Source of the DNA: Pseudomonas thivervalensis | GTDB lineage: Bacteria; Pseudomonadota; Gammaproteobacteria; Pseudomonadales; Pseudomonadaceae | NCBI RefSeq assembly: GCF_001269655.1 | Contig: NZ_LHVE01000001.1 | Span: 1-64,000 of the forward strand | Reading direction: 5' to 3' | Length of the DNA stretch: 64,000 bases | Shown here: one piece after another, positions 54,770-64,000 of the stretch | Numbering within the stretch: position 1 is the stretch's first letter | How the letters are laid out: each line of letters opens with the position of its first letter | Program-made: the position numbers and the translations under genes | Notes under the pieces: model-generated | Databases searched by the model: none | What the model saw: only the letters and a program-made list of their open reading frames with translations | What the model was told of the DNA's origin: nothing

Positions 54770-55141
54770 ATGTTCAAGGTCACTCCGAATCCGCCAGGAA
54801 GCCCTGGCAACGCCTCCGACAAATCCTCGAAATCCAAAAAACTCGACGAAGCCGCCCAACGCGCCCTCGACTACTACCTCAATCCCAAACCCACCGATGA
54901 AGCCTCGGAAAAGACCCAAACTGCCCAGCTCTTCATGGTCTCCCCTGACATCGACACCGAAACCCTGCTGGCCAATGCCTCCGAAGACCTGCTGTCCATC
55001 AGCGCCATCGCCGCCGACCTGGCCGATGACGTCGACGGCTCGCGCCGCAGTGTGATCCTGGCGATCAGCCGAATGGCCGATGGGGTGCATTTGTTGGTGG
55101 AGCGGGCGATGGATCGGCTGGAGGTTCAAGCGGCGGGCTGA
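54770..55141 (+). CDS. DUF6124 family protein, paralog 2
   Basis: 123 residues, helical, no signal peptide. MFKVTPNPP is the usual family opening. The core PDIDTETLLANASEDLLSIS and ISRMADGVHLLVERAMDRL match paralog 1. Function unknown. The ribosome site AGGGA is seven bases before the ATG and can be masked by the leader's 54668-54677 segment. It sits between lapD and lapA. Confidence 0.82.
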   Translation: MFKVTPNPPGSPGNASDKSSKSKKLDEAAQRALDYYLNPKPTDEASEKTQTAQLFMVSPDIDTETLLANASEDLLSISAIAADLADDVDGSRRSVILAISRMADGVHLLVERAMDRLEVQAAG

Positions 55142-55165
55142 CAGACCTGCGGTGAGTTGGCGATT

Positions 55166-55337
55166 GCCATCGCGAGCTTGCTCGCGATGGCGTCCGCCCA
55201 GACAACCCCAAACCCTGTGGCGAGGGAGCTTGCTCCCGCTGGCCTGCGAAGCAGGCCCCTGCATTTTCCAGGCTGACCGCGTTGTCCATTTTTGCGACTG
55301 CTGCGCAGCCGAGCGGGAGCAAGCTCCCTCGCCACAG
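55166..55337. repeat. Type A palindrome and type B REPIN
   Basis: GCCATCGCGAGCTTGCTCGC palindrome (55166-55191), then a type B pair at 55215-55337 with the GGCCTGCGAAGCAGGCCCC hairpin. They separate the DUF6124 gene from a convergent gene. Confidence 0.83.
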
Positions 55338-55369
55338 GTGCTGTGTGCCGCCTGGAATGGCGTGGCAGC

Positions 55370-55708
55370 CTAGATCAACCCCTTCTCATCATCATCGATC
55401 AACCGACTCAACCCGCCCAAGGCTTCCCGGGCCTGGTTGCGATCCATCAGCTTGGCCTGGGCCGCCGGTGGCAGGTCGGTGACGCGGATGACGCCTTTGC
55501 TGGTCAGCACCTGGATCAAGTCATCGAGTACCCGGATCATTTCCAGGTCGCTCTGCTTGAGTTGCTTGAGGCTGTTTTCCACCGCCTGGTTGGCGAACCA
55601 GTCCTGGATCTCGTGGTTGTCGGCCGGCAAGGTTTCGGTGGCCTCGGCGTATGCGGTGGCTTCTACGCGCACCAGCAGGCCTTGTGCATCGCGTTGCACA
55701 TAAAACAT
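55370..55708 (-). CDS. Conserved small soluble protein of unknown function
   Basis: 112 residues, no signal peptide. It starts with a beta-rich segment (MFYVQRDAQGLLVRVEA) and continues in helices (VENSLKQLKQSDLEMIRVLD and LTSKGVIRVTDLPPAAQAKL). I believe similar Pseudomonas proteins are loosely annotated as tryptophan-synthase-beta-like, but no catalytic feature supports that. GAGGG seven bases before the ATG supports the start. It lies between lapD and lapA, as does a small gene in Pf0-1; a role in adhesion is not shown. Confidence 0.72.
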   Translation of the reverse strand: MFYVQRDAQGLLVRVEATAYAEATETLPADNHEIQDWFANQAVENSLKQLKQSDLEMIRVLDDLIQVLTSKGVIRVTDLPPAAQAKLMDRNQAREALGGLSRLIDDDEKGLI

Positions 55709-55792
55709 CGGGCATCCCTCATGTATGAAGCGGCGTCATGCTGGGCAGCATAGGCCAACTGTGGGGGAGTATGAACACTTATTGTGGCGAGG

Positions 55793-55875
55793 GAGCTTGC
55801 TCCCGCTGGGCTGCGCAGCAGCCCAAAAAAACAGGGGCCGCTTCGCGCCCCAGCGGGAGCAAGCTCCCTCGCCAC
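55793..55875. repeat. Type B REPIN, compact
   Basis: TGTGGCGAGGGAGCTTGCTC, hairpin GGGCTGCGCAGCAGCCC, and inverted arm CTCCCTCGCCAC. It ends 17 nt beyond the lapA stop and may terminate or stabilise lapA mRNA. Confidence 0.84.
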
Positions 55876-55891
55876 GGTTTTTGTGTCAGCC

Positions 55892-58800
55892 TCAGCTGTT
55901 GTTGTGATCGACCTTGATGGTCGGGTCGCTGCCGGCGATCAACGAGTTCAGGTTCACGTTCGACCAGTTGTTGCCTTCGAGCTTGATCGTTACGTCCGGC
56001 GTCGCAGCGGCCCCATTGGCCCCGTTGAACTGACCGGAAGTGCTGACTTGCAGCGACGATACGCCATCGACCGTGCTGATTTTCAGGAAGTGGTCGATGG
56101 TGCTGCCGGTTTCGCCCTGCAACAGATCCCGCAGGTCGATCCGGTCGCCTTCGCCGGCGTTGAAGTTCTTGATCACATCGGTGCCGGTGTCGCCGGACTT
56201 CCAGACAAAGGTATCGCCCCCCAGGCCGCCGATCAGGGTGTCATTGCCCTGGCCGCCGATCAGCGTGTCGTTACCCGTGCCCCCCAACAGGATGTCATTG
56301 CCCTTGCCACCGTTGAGTGTGTCGTTGCCGCCCTGGCCGAAAATGATGTCGTTGCCGGCGCCGCCCAACAGGGTGTCATTGCCATCGTGGGCACCGGACA
56401 CATCGAACGCGGTGTAGTGCTCGGTGATGTACTGGTGCACATTGCTGGTGGTGACCTTGCTGACGTCCACGCCGCTCTGTTGGGCGACGAAAGCCTGGAT
56501 GGCCTGGTAGCCCTCGCCGGCAATGCCGTTGAAGCTCACCAGGTCGCCGAACAGGATGTCGTTGCCTTCGCCGCCGTTGACCGTATCGGCACCCGGCAGG
56601 GTCGCTTCGGTGTGGCCGATGATTGAGTTGGCCAGGTTGTTCGGGTCGATGTTGGTCTGTGGTGCCGAGTCCGAATCGTACGGCTTCAGGTCGTTCAGGG
56701 TGACATCGCTGTTCAGGCCGATGGCTTCGACGTTGCTCAAGCCTTTGAGCAGCGTGAAGCTATCGGTCGAGCCAGCCGCCGAATCGATATAGTTCCAGTA
56801 CTCGCCATAACCGGTGCCGCCCTGGTTCGACACTTCGAAGGTGCCATTGCCCTCGGCATGCACCGTGCCCACATAGCTGTCGATCCATTTCTTGCCGCTT
56901 TTGGTCGACAGGTACATCTCGCCGTTTTCGTAGATGGTGTACTTGTGTGTGCTGTCGATCGTCTGGGTGTAGTACTTGCCGACGCTGTAGTTGGCCGCGC
57001 TCAAGACGTCGTCGAGCTTGACGGTGCCGTAAAGCGTTGGGTTGCCTTGTTCGTCGGTCTGGTAGTAAGTCGGCTTGCCGTCGGTGATGAAGTACGTGAG
57101 GTTCTTCGCCCCGGTGTTGTTCAGGGCTTCGGTGCTCTTGAAGAAGTTCGCCGTGGTCTTGAACACGTCTTCATAGTTGGTACCGCCACCGGACACCATC
57201 GAGTCGAGCAGGCCCTTGAGCAGGGTCAAGGCGTTCGAGTCGTTGAGGTTGACCGAGACCGTGTTGTTCACTTGGCTGTCGAAGTCCGCCAGGAAAATAT
57301 TCACCGTCCCGGAGTTGCTGCCCAGGCTCTGCTTGAGGGTGTTGAACACCGAAGTCAGCGAGGCCTTCGCCGCTGCGATGGACGAGTCGCTCATGCTGCC
57401 GGAGCTGTCGACCATGAAGGCGATGTTGTAGTTGACCCCTGGCACCACGGTCAGCCCACCGATGTCGGCGACCACAATGTCGTTGCCGTCGGTGCCGGTG
57501 ACGTTGTCGCTGCCGGACGTGGCGGTGACTGCGTTGTAGGTGGCCGGATACACCGTGACAGGAATCTGCGCCGTGCTGACCGCCGAGCCGCCAAGGGCTT
57601 CGGTGGACGTCGAGGTCACGGTCAGGTTGAACTGGCCGTGGTAGTAGGTCGGTGGGGTCAGGGTCAGGCTGCCCAGGTTCCAGCCGGTGACCGAGGCTTC
57701 GCCGTTGCTGCCCACGGTCGCGGTATGGCCGGCGCCGTCGGTCAGTACGCTGCCTTCCGGAATGCCACCGATCTTCACGCTCAGGCTTTCGGAGCCGTCG
57801 GTGTCGGTCAGGGCGGTGGTGATCTTCGACAGGTGCACGCTGGTGCCTTCGGCGCCTTCGTTGAGCTTGAAGCCGTCGTAGTAGCCTTCGCCGTTGGTGC
57901 CGTGCAGGTCGGAGACGGTCACGCCCGCGTTCGCCAGGTCGGTCACACCGGTGTAGAGCGGCACGCCGGCATTGCTCAGGTCCACTGGCGTGCTGCCGTT
58001 GACCGACAGGTTCACGTCGTAGCTGCCCGGGCCGGTCTGGTTGTGGTGGTAGATGTCCAGGGTGTAGTAGCCGCTGGCGGTTGGCGTGAACGAACCGTTC
58101 AACTGACCGCCCGCACCCCACGTGGTTGCCGCGGCGGTCTTGCCGCCGATGGTCACCAGCAGGCTGTCATCGCCCGTGCCGCTGAAGGTGTAGGTCTTGC
58201 CGGCCTCGAGGAAAATCAGCCCTGAAGTTTTCGACGCGGTGCCCGGATTGACGTTGCCGTCGTTCTGAACGTTGCTCACATTGGTGCTGCTGTTCGGCGT
58301 GCCGGCGGCATCGATCACCGACTTGAGCGTGCCGGACGGCGCGCCGCTGCCATCGGTGCCCAGGCCCGACAGGCCGGTCCAGACTTCCTTGATCAAACCG
58401 GTGGAGGTCACGTTGTTGCCGGCCACGTTGAGGCTCGGTGCGTCGGCGACCGGCGTGATGTCGATCTTCACGGTGCCGGTATTGCCCAGCGTCTGGCCGT
58501 CGGTTGGCTGGAAGCTGATTTGCGCGTAGTCGGCCTTTTGATTGCCCACGCCGGCCGGGTTGCCATTGGCACCGGATTCGTTGGCATCGGGGGTGAAGCG
58601 CAGCTTGCCAGCGTCGATGTCAGCCTTGGTGAAGGTCTGGTTGTTGGCCACGTCCTTCCAGGTTGCGCCGTCCAGGTACTGCAACTTGCCGTCGCTCGGC
58701 AGCCCGGTGATTTTCACTCCCTGGCTGGCCGCGGCGCTGTCCACATCGCTGATGCCGAACGTCGACCAGCCGAGGACCAGTGAAGTGTCTTCGGTACCCG

Positions 58801-61800
58801 TCACTGCGCCACCGGTGGCGACGGGGGCGTCGTTGACCCCGACCACGTTCACGGTGGTGGTGGCGGTGTTGGAGTAACTCGCGCCGTCGGTCACCGTCAC
58901 GGTGATGATGCGCGGTACTGTGCTCGGGTCTTCGCTGTTATTGATGAAGCTGATGTTCTTGATCTGCTGCATGTAGTCGGCCAGCGTCGCATTGCCCGTC
59001 AGCGTCAGGACGACTTTGCCGTCGGTGCTGTTGGCGTTGATGCTGATGCCGTTGACGCTGTTGCCCAGGTTCAGATGATCGCCAGGCTGACGGTTGGTCA
59101 GCACGATGGTGGCGCCGGTCAGCATCGTGCTGTCCGGGTCGGTGATTTTCAGGTCGGTGTCGGCGATGGACACGCCCGGGCCGGTGGTGCCTTCGGTGAA
59201 AGTCACCTGGTAATCGGCGCCGGTCTTGCCGCTGGAGTTGTTGGCGTCCAGGTCGAGTACCGGCGGCGCATCGTTGTCGATGATCGAGGTGCTGACGCTG
59301 CCGTTGGTGCCGCTGACCGCCAGGTGCTCGAAGTTGCCACCGGTGGCCGAGTCGATCTTGACCACGAAGTTTTCGGTGCCTTCGGTGATCTTGTCATCCA
59401 GCGTCGCCACGTTGAAGGTCGCGCTGGTGGCGTTGGCCGGGATCTTCACGGTGTAGACGCCGGTGAAGTCCGTGCCGTCGGCGGCGGTGCCGCTGTAGAC
59501 GATCTTGAGCGTCACTTCGGTTTGCGCCGGGTTCGTCAGGCTGACGGTGTATGTCGCGGCTTGGCCTTCGGTGACCGATGTGCTGCCGGTGATGCTGACG
59601 CTGGTGTTGTCGACAGTGTCGCCCACGGCCGTCGACGCGCCGGTCTTATCGACCGCGATGGCTTCGAGGTTGCCGCCGGAGGCCGATTTGATCGTCTCGC
59701 TGATAGACGGCGCGCCGGTGTAGACATCGTTGCCAACGGCTACGTCCAAGATGCCCGAGCTTGCGCCAGCGGCGATGGTGATGGTCTTGCCGCTGTCGAG
59801 CGTGACTGTCACCGGACCGTTCTGTGCGGTGACGGGTTTGCCGTCAGGGCCGGTCAGGGTGGCGGTGTAGGTGATCGTGCCGTTTTCGTTCACGGTCGGT
59901 GTGGCAGTCAACGTCACGGTGGTGGTGTCGTTGACGTCGCTGACCACGGTGCTGACCGGGGCGGTGTTTGGGGCGATGGCTTCGAGATTGCCACCGGATG
60001 CGTCTTTGATCGACTCAGTAACTGTCGTTGGGCCTTGGTACACGTCGTTGCCAACGGCTACATCCAGCGCACCCGAACTTGCACCGGCGGCGATGGTGAT
60101 GGTTTTGCCGCTGTCGAGGGTGACGGTCACCGGACCATTCTGCGCGATGACGGGTTTGCCGTCGGCACCGGTCAGGGTGGCGGTGTAGGTGATGGTGCCG
60201 TTTTCGTTCACGGTTGGCGTGGCGGTCAAGGTCACCGTGGTGGTGTCATCGACATCGCTGACCACAGTGCTGACTGGCGCCGTGTTTGGTGCGATGGCTT
60301 CCAGGTTGCCGCCAGTCGCTCCTTTGATCGATTCAGTAACTGTCGTTGGACCTTGGTACACGTCGTTGCCGACCGCTACGTCCAACACACCCGAGCTTGC
60401 GCCCGCGGCGATGGTGATGGTCTTGCCGCTGTCCAACGTCACCGTCACCGGACCGTTTTGCGCGGTAACGGGCTTGCCGTCGGCATCGGTCAAGGTGGCG
60501 GTGTAGGTGATGGTGCCGTTTTCGTTCACAGTTGGCGTGGCGGTCAATGTCACGGTGGTGGTGTCATCGACATCGCTGACCACAGTGCTGACTGGCGCCG
60601 TGTTTGGTGCGATGGCTTCGAGGTTGCCACCCGTTGCGCCTTTGATCGATTCAGTAACTGTAGTTGGGCCTTGGTAAACATCGTTGCCAACGGCCACGTC
60701 CAACACGCCGGAACTTGCACCCGCAGCGATGGTGATGGTTTTTCCGCTGTCGAGGGTGACGGTCACCGGACCGTTCTGCGCGATGACTGGTTTGCCGTCG
60801 GCATCGGTCAGGGTGGCGGTGTAGGTGATGGTACCGTTTTCGTTCACGGTCGGTGTGGCGGTCAATGTCACCGTGGTGGTGTCGTTGATATCACTGACCA
60901 CAGTGCTCACTGGAGCGGTGTTTGGAGCGATGGCTTCGAGGTTGCCACCGAATGCATCTTTGATCGACTCGGTGACGGTGGTTGGGCCTTGATACACGTC
61001 GTTGCCGACGGCCACATCCAGTACACCCGAGCTTGCGCCGGCAGCGATGGTGATGGTCTTGCCGCTTTCCAAAGTGACGGTGACTGGACCGTTTTGCGCA
61101 GTGACGAGTTTGCCGTCGGCACCGGTCAGGGTGGCGGTGTAAGTGATGGTGCCGTTTTCATTCACGGTTGGTGTGGCGGTCAATGTCACCGTGGTGGTGT
61201 CATCAACATCGCTGACGATGGTGCTAACCGGCGCGGTGTTTGGTGCGATAGCTTCGAGGTTGCCGCCCGTCGCGGTACTGATGCTTTCGGTGACGGTGGT
61301 CGGGCCTTGATACACGTCGTTGCCGACAGCCACATCCAGCGCACCCGAGCTTGCGCCCGCTGCGATAGTAATGGTCTTGCCGCTGTCGAGGGTGACTGTC
61401 ACCGGACCGTTCTGCGCGATGACGGGTTTGCCGTCAGCATCGGTCAGGGTCGCGGTGTAGGTGATGGTGCCGTTTTCGTTCACGGTTGGTGTCGCGGTCA
61501 ACGTCACGGTGGTGGTGTCGTTGACGTCGCTAACGATGGTGCTGACCGGAGCGGTGTTTGGCGCGATGGCTTCCAGGTTACCGCCGGATGCACCTTTGAT
61601 CGACTCGGTGACCGCCGTTGGACCTTGGTATACGTCGTTGCCGACCGCTACGTCCAACACGCCCGAGCTTGCGCCGGCAGCGATGGTGATGGTTTTGCCG
61701 CTGTCGAGGGTGACAGTGACTGGACCATTTTGCGCGATGACGGGTTTGCCGTCGGCATCGGTCAGGGTGGCGGTGTAGGTGATGGTGCCGTTTTCGTTCA

Positions 61801-64000
61801 CGGTCGGTGTGGCGGTCAATGTCACCGTGGTGGTGTCGTTGATATCACTGACCACAGTGCTCACTGGAGCGGTGTTTGGAGCGATGGCTTCGAGGTTGCC
61901 ACCGGATGCATCTTTGATCGACTCGGTGACGGTGGTTGGGCCTTGATACACGTCGTTGCCGACCGCTACGTCCAACACGCCCGAGCTTGCCCCCGCAGCG
62001 ATGGTGATGGTTTTGCCGCTGTCGAGGGTGACGGTGACTGGGCCATTCTGCGCCATGACCGGTTTACCGTCGGCGCCGGTGAGGGTGGCGGTGTAGGTGA
62101 TGGTGCCGTTCTCGTTCACGGTTGGTGTGGCGGTCAATGTCACCGTGGTGGTGTCGTTGACATCGCTAACGACGGTGCTGACCGGAGCGGTGTTCGGAGC
62201 AATGGCTTCCAAGTTGCCGCCCGATGCCGAGGCAATCGACTCAGTGACGGTGGTCGGACCTTGGTACACGTCGTTGCCGACGGCCATGTCCAGCACGCCG
62301 GAACTTGCACCGGCGGCGATGGTGATGGTCTTGCCGCTGTCGAGGGTGACGGTGACTGGCCCATTTTGCGCGGTGACGGGTTTGCCGTCGGCGCCGGTCA
62401 GGGTCGCGGTGTAAGTGATGGTGCCGTTTTCATTCACGGTCGGCGTGGCGGTCAATGTCACCGTTGTGGTGTCGTTGACATCGCTGACCACGGTGCTGAC
62501 TGGAGCGGTGTTCGGTGCAATGGCTTCCAGGTTACCGCCGGATGCACCTTTGATCGACTCAGTAACCGTCGTTGGACCTTGGTAAACATCGTTACCCACA
62601 GCGACATCGAGCACACCCGAGCTGGCACCTGCTGCGATGGTGATGGTCTTGCCGCTTTCCAACGTGACGGTGACCGGGCCATTTTGCGCAGTGACGGGTT
62701 TGCCGTCGGCACCGGTCAGGGTGGCGGTGTAGGTGATGGTGCCGTTTTCGTTCACGGTCGGTGTAGCGGTCAATGTCACGGTAGTGGTGTCGTTGACATC
62801 GCTAACGACGGTGCTGACCGGAGCGGTGTTCGGCGCGATAGCTTCGAGGTTGCCACCGGATGCATCTTTGATCGATTCGGTGACGGTGGTTGGACCTTGG
62901 TACACGTCGTTGCCGACAGCTACATCCAACACACCCGAGCTCGCGCCAGCGGCGATGGTGATGGTCTTGCCGCTTTCCAACGTGACGGTGACCGGGCCAT
63001 TTTGCGCAGTGACGGGTTTACCGTCGGCACCGGTGAGGGTGGCGGTGTAGGTGATGGTGCCGTTTTCGTTCACGGTCGGCGTGGCGGTCAACGTCACGGT
63101 GGTGGTGTCGTTGACGTCGCTGACCACGGTGCTGACTGGAGCGGTGTTTGGTGCAATGGCTTCCAGGTTGCCGCCAGTCGCTCCTTTGATCGATTCAGTA
63201 ACTGTCGTTGGACCTTGGTACACGTCGTTGCCGACGGCCACGTCCAGCACGCCGGAACTTGCACCGGCGGCGATGGTGATGGTCTTGCCGCTGTCGAGGG
63301 TGACGGTGACTGGGCCATTCTGCGCGGTGACGGGTTTGCCGTCAGCGCCGGTCAGGGTCGCGGTGTAGGTGATGGTGCCGTTTTCGTTCACGGTCGGCGT
63401 GGCGGTCAACGTCACGGTGGTGGTGTCGTTGATGTCGCTGACTACGGTGCTGACTGGCGCGGTGTTTGGCGCGATGGCTTCGAGGTTGCCGCCGGATGCA
63501 CCTTTGATCGACTCAGTGACCGTCGTTGGACCTTGGTACACGTCGTTGCCGACCGCTACGTCCAACACGCCCGAGCTTGCCCCCGCAGCGATGGTGATGG
63601 TTTTGCCGCTGTCGAGGGTGACGGTGACTGGACCGTTCTGCGCCGTGACGGGTTTGCCGTCGGCACCGGTCAGGGTGGCGGTGTAAGTGATGGTGCCGTT
63701 TTCGTTCACAGTCGGGGTAGCAGTCAACGTCACGGTGGTGGTGTCGTTGACATCGCTAACGATGGTGCTGACCGGAGCGGTGTTCGGTGCGATGGCTTCC
63801 AAGTTGCCGCCCGATGCCGAGGCAATCGACTCAGTGATGGTGGTCGGACCTTGGTAAACGTCGTTTCCAACGGCCACGTCCAGCACACCCGTGCTCGCGC
63901 CCGCTGCGATGGTGATGGTCTTGCCGCTTTCCAACGTGACGGTGACCGGACCGTTCTGCGCAGTGACGGGTTTGCCATCGGCACCGGTCAGGGTCGCGGT
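55892..64000 (-). CDS. lapA: LapA-type giant RTX adhesin, C-terminal part (5' end outside the window)
   Basis: At least 2700 residues, open to the right edge. From the right: tandem 106-residue repeats (59618 onward), a Calx-beta-like domain (about 59260-59617), a cadherin-like segment, a PA14-like part ([10 protein letters not shown]), a von Willebrand A domain with MIDAS DSSGSMS (about 56700-57460), RTX nonapeptides of GGxGNDxL type (about 56200-56620) that bind calcium, and a C-terminal type I secretion signal. It is exported by LapEBC (not in the window) and held in the outer membrane until LapG cuts its N-terminus. The cleavage site lies outside the window. It is convergent with lapG-lapD. 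Confidence 0.93.
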   Translation of the reverse strand, partial: TATLTGADGKPVTAQNGPVTVTLESGKTITIAAGASTGVLDVAVGNDVYQGPTTITESIASASGGNLEAIAPNTAPVSTIVSDVNDTTTVTLTATPTVNENGTITYTATLTGADGKPVTAQNGPVTVTLDSGKTITIAAGASSGVLDVAVGNDVYQGPTTVTESIKGASGGNLEAIAPNTAPVSTVVSDINDTTTVTLTATPTVNENGTITYTATLTGADGKPVTAQNGPVTVTLDSGKTITIAAGASSGVLDVAVGNDVYQGPTTVTESIKGATGGNLEAIAPNTAPVSTVVSDVNDTTTVTLTATPTVNENGTITYTATLTGADGKPVTAQNGPVTVTLESGKTITIAAGASSGVLDVAVGNDVYQGPTTVTESIKDASGGNLEAIAPNTAPVSTVVSDVNDTTTVTLTATPTVNENGTITYTATLTGADGKPVTAQNGPVTVTLESGKTITIAAGASSGVLDVAVGNDVYQGPTTVTESIKGASGGNLEAIAPNTAPVSTVVSDVNDTTTVTLTATPTVNENGTITYTATLTGADGKPVTAQNGPVTVTLDSGKTITIAAGASSGVLDMAVGNDVYQGPTTVTESIASASGGNLEAIAPNTAPVSTVVSDVNDTTTVTLTATPTVNENGTITYTATLTGADGKPVMAQNGPVTVTLDSGKTITIAAGASSGVLDVAVGNDVYQGPTTVTESIKDASGGNLEAIAPNTAPVSTVVSDINDTTTVTLTATPTVNENGTITYTATLTDADGKPVIAQNGPVTVTLDSGKTITIAAGASSGVLDVAVGNDVYQGPTAVTESIKGASGGNLEAIAPNTAPVSTIVSDVNDTTTVTLTATPTVNENGTITYTATLTDADGKPVIAQNGPVTVTLDSGKTITIAAGASSGALDVAVGNDVYQGPTTVTESISTATGGNLEAIAPNTAPVSTIVSDVDDTTTVTLTATPTVNENGTITYTATLTGADGKLVTAQNGPVTVTLESGKTITIAAGASSGVLDVAVGNDVYQGPTTVTESIKDAFGGNLEAIAPNTAPVSTVVSDINDTTTVTLTATPTVNENGTITYTATLTDADGKPVIAQNGPVTVTLDSGKTITIAAGASSGVLDVAVGNDVYQGPTTVTESIKGATGGNLEAIAPNTAPVSTVVSDVDDTTTVTLTATPTVNENGTITYTATLTDADGKPVTAQNGPVTVTLDSGKTITIAAGASSGVLDVAVGNDVYQGPTTVTESIKGATGGNLEAIAPNTAPVSTVVSDVDDTTTVTLTATPTVNENGTITYTATLTGADGKPVIAQNGPVTVTLDSGKTITIAAGASSGALDVAVGNDVYQGPTTVTESIKDASGGNLEAIAPNTAPVSTVVSDVNDTTTVTLTATPTVNENGTITYTATLTGPDGKPVTAQNGPVTVTLDSGKTITIAAGASSGILDVAVGNDVYTGAPSISETIKSASGGNLEAIAVDKTGASTAVGDTVDNTSVSITGSTSVTEGQAATYTVSLTNPAQTEVTLKIVYSGTAADGTDFTGVYTVKIPANATSATFNVATLDDKITEGTENFVVKIDSATGGNFEHLAVSGTNGSVSTSIIDNDAPPVLDLDANNSSGKTGADYQVTFTEGTTGPGVSIADTDLKITDPDSTMLTGATIVLTNRQPGDHLNLGNSVNGISINANSTDGKVVLTLTGNATLADYMQQIKNISFINNSEDPSTVPRIITVTVTDGASYSNTATTTVNVVGVNDAPVATGGAVTGTEDTSLVLGWSTFGISDVDSAAASQGVKITGLPSDGKLQYLDGATWKDVANNQTFTKADIDAGKLRFTPDANESGANGNPAGVGNQKADYAQISFQPTDGQTLGNTGTVKIDITPVADAPSLNVAGNNVTSTGLIKEVWTGLSGLGTDGSGAPSGTLKSVIDAAGTPNSSTNVSNVQNDGNVNPGTASKTSGLIFLEAGKTYTFSGTGDDSLLVTIGGKTAAATTWGAGGQLNGSFTPTASGYYTLDIYHHNQTGPGSYDVNLSVNGSTPVDLSNAGVPLYTGVTDLANAGVTVSDLHGTNGEGYYDGFKLNEGAEGTSVHLSKITTALTDTDGSESLSVKIGGIPEGSVLTDGAGHTATVGSNGEASVTGWNLGSLTLTPPTYYHGQFNLTVTSTSTEALGGSAVSTAQIPVTVYPATYNAVTATSGSDNVTGTDGNDIVVADIGGLTVVPGVNYNIAFMVDSSGSMSDSSIAAAKASLTSVFNTLKQSLGSNSGTVNIFLADFDSQVNNTVSVNLNDSNALTLLKGLLDSMVSGGGTNYEDVFKTTANFFKSTEALNNTGAKNLTYFITDGKPTYYQTDEQGNPTLYGTVKLDDVLSAANYSVGKYYTQTIDSTHKYTIYENGEMYLSTKSGKKWIDSYVGTVHAEGNGTFEVSNQGGTGYGEYWNYIDSAAGSTDSFTLLKGLSNVEAIGLNSDVTLNDLKPYDSDSAPQTNIDPNNLANSIIGHTEATLPGADTVNGGEGNDILFGDLVSFNGIAGEGYQAIQAFVAQQSGVDVSKVTTSNVHQYITEHYTAFDVSGAHDGNDTLLGGAGNDIIFGQGGNDTLNGGKGNDILLGGTGNDTLIGGQGNDTLIGGLGGDTFVWKSGDTGTDVIKNFNAGEGDRIDLRDLLQGETGSTIDHFLKISTVDGVSSLQVSTSGQFNGANGAAATPDVTIKLEGNNWSNVNLNSLIAGSDPTIKVDHNNS
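59618..64000 (-). repeat. Tandem 318-bp (106-residue) repeats of LapA
   Basis: Thirteen complete units (59618-63751) and part of a fourteenth, running off the edge. Each starts near [19 protein letters not shown] and ends VSTVVSD. Units are nearly identical; most differences fall in SIKGASGG variants (SIKD, SIAS, SIST, ASGG or ATGG) and at LDSGK/LESGK. The last unit before the Calx-beta domain is the most diverged. The true copy number cannot be known from this window. Confidence 0.95.

Noticed and set aside
59871..63686. Repeated 105-codon plus-strand frames inside lapA
   Set aside because: They recur every 318 bp in step with the LapA repeat and are only its mirror image.
59618..64000. Regular repeats considered as a CRISPR array
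   Set aside because: The unit is 318 bp, fully coding and without unique spacers; it is the LapA tandem repeat.

Overview
The window reads as chromosomal DNA of a Pseudomonas of the fluorescens complex. This rests on the 5S rRNA sequence, the GC-rich codon use, the dense REP/REPIN palindromes, and the gene sets present (gabDT, oscA-sbp-cysTWA, lapG-lapD-lapA). Having pgaABCD and an mgo/pvf operon together suggests the corrugata/brassicacearum side of the complex; that placement is inference.

Layout. 1-490: end of an rRNA operon with two tandem 5S genes, each with its own terminator. 600-2970: a small membrane protein and a DUF945 protein. 3156-9506: pgaABCD, for poly-N-acetylglucosamine synthesis and export. 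9557-17383: a Rieske/FAD oxidoreductase, a PEBP-family protein, an MHS-type transporter, a lipoprotein, and a VWA lipoprotein followed by an ECF sigma factor and a probable membrane anti-sigma partner. 17400-21013: nested palindromic repeat, tRNA-Arg(CCG), gabD and gabT. 21102-27270: signalling genes (REC-HDOD, PAS-GGDEF, GGDEF-EAL) around a delta-9-type acyl desaturase. 27294-28701: long structured repeat, REPINs, and a DUF6124 gene with a long conserved leader. 28885-33114: sulfur-starvation gene oscA and the sulfate ABC transporter sbp-cysT-cysW-cysA. 33303-43435: Mpo1-like protein, Crp/Fnr and AraC regulators, a second desaturase, a TonB-dependent siderophore receptor with its FecR/FecI pair, and a PctA-type chemoreceptor. 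43671-49334 (minus strand): the mgoBCAD (pvfABCD) operon for a diazeniumdiolate/pyrazine-N-oxide type signal. 50020-53566: a GntR regulator, lapG and lapD. 53578-55141: repeats in both orientations and a second DUF6124 cassette. 55892 to the right edge: C-terminal 2.7 kb of residue repeats and domains of the giant adhesin LapA, read right to left; its N-terminus lies outside the window.

How it fits together. Much of the window concerns surface attachment and signalling. PgaCD (activated by c-di-GMP in E. coli), the LapD/LapG switch with its substrate LapA, and two GGDEF proteins could share one c-di-GMP pool. The mgo operon is Gac-controlled in other pseudomonads, and GGA motifs sit on the ribosome sites of both pgaA and mgoB.

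The least explained sequence is non-coding. The two DUF6124 genes share a roughly 300-nt promoter-leader module. In it, GUGCAAG forms the loop of two small hairpins and a conserved CUUGCAC could pair with either one. One copy also has mutually exclusive pairings, one of which covers the ribosome-binding site. A second family, a roughly 310-bp repeat present three times, keeps a stem through compensatory changes, and one copy has lost its cruciform arm.
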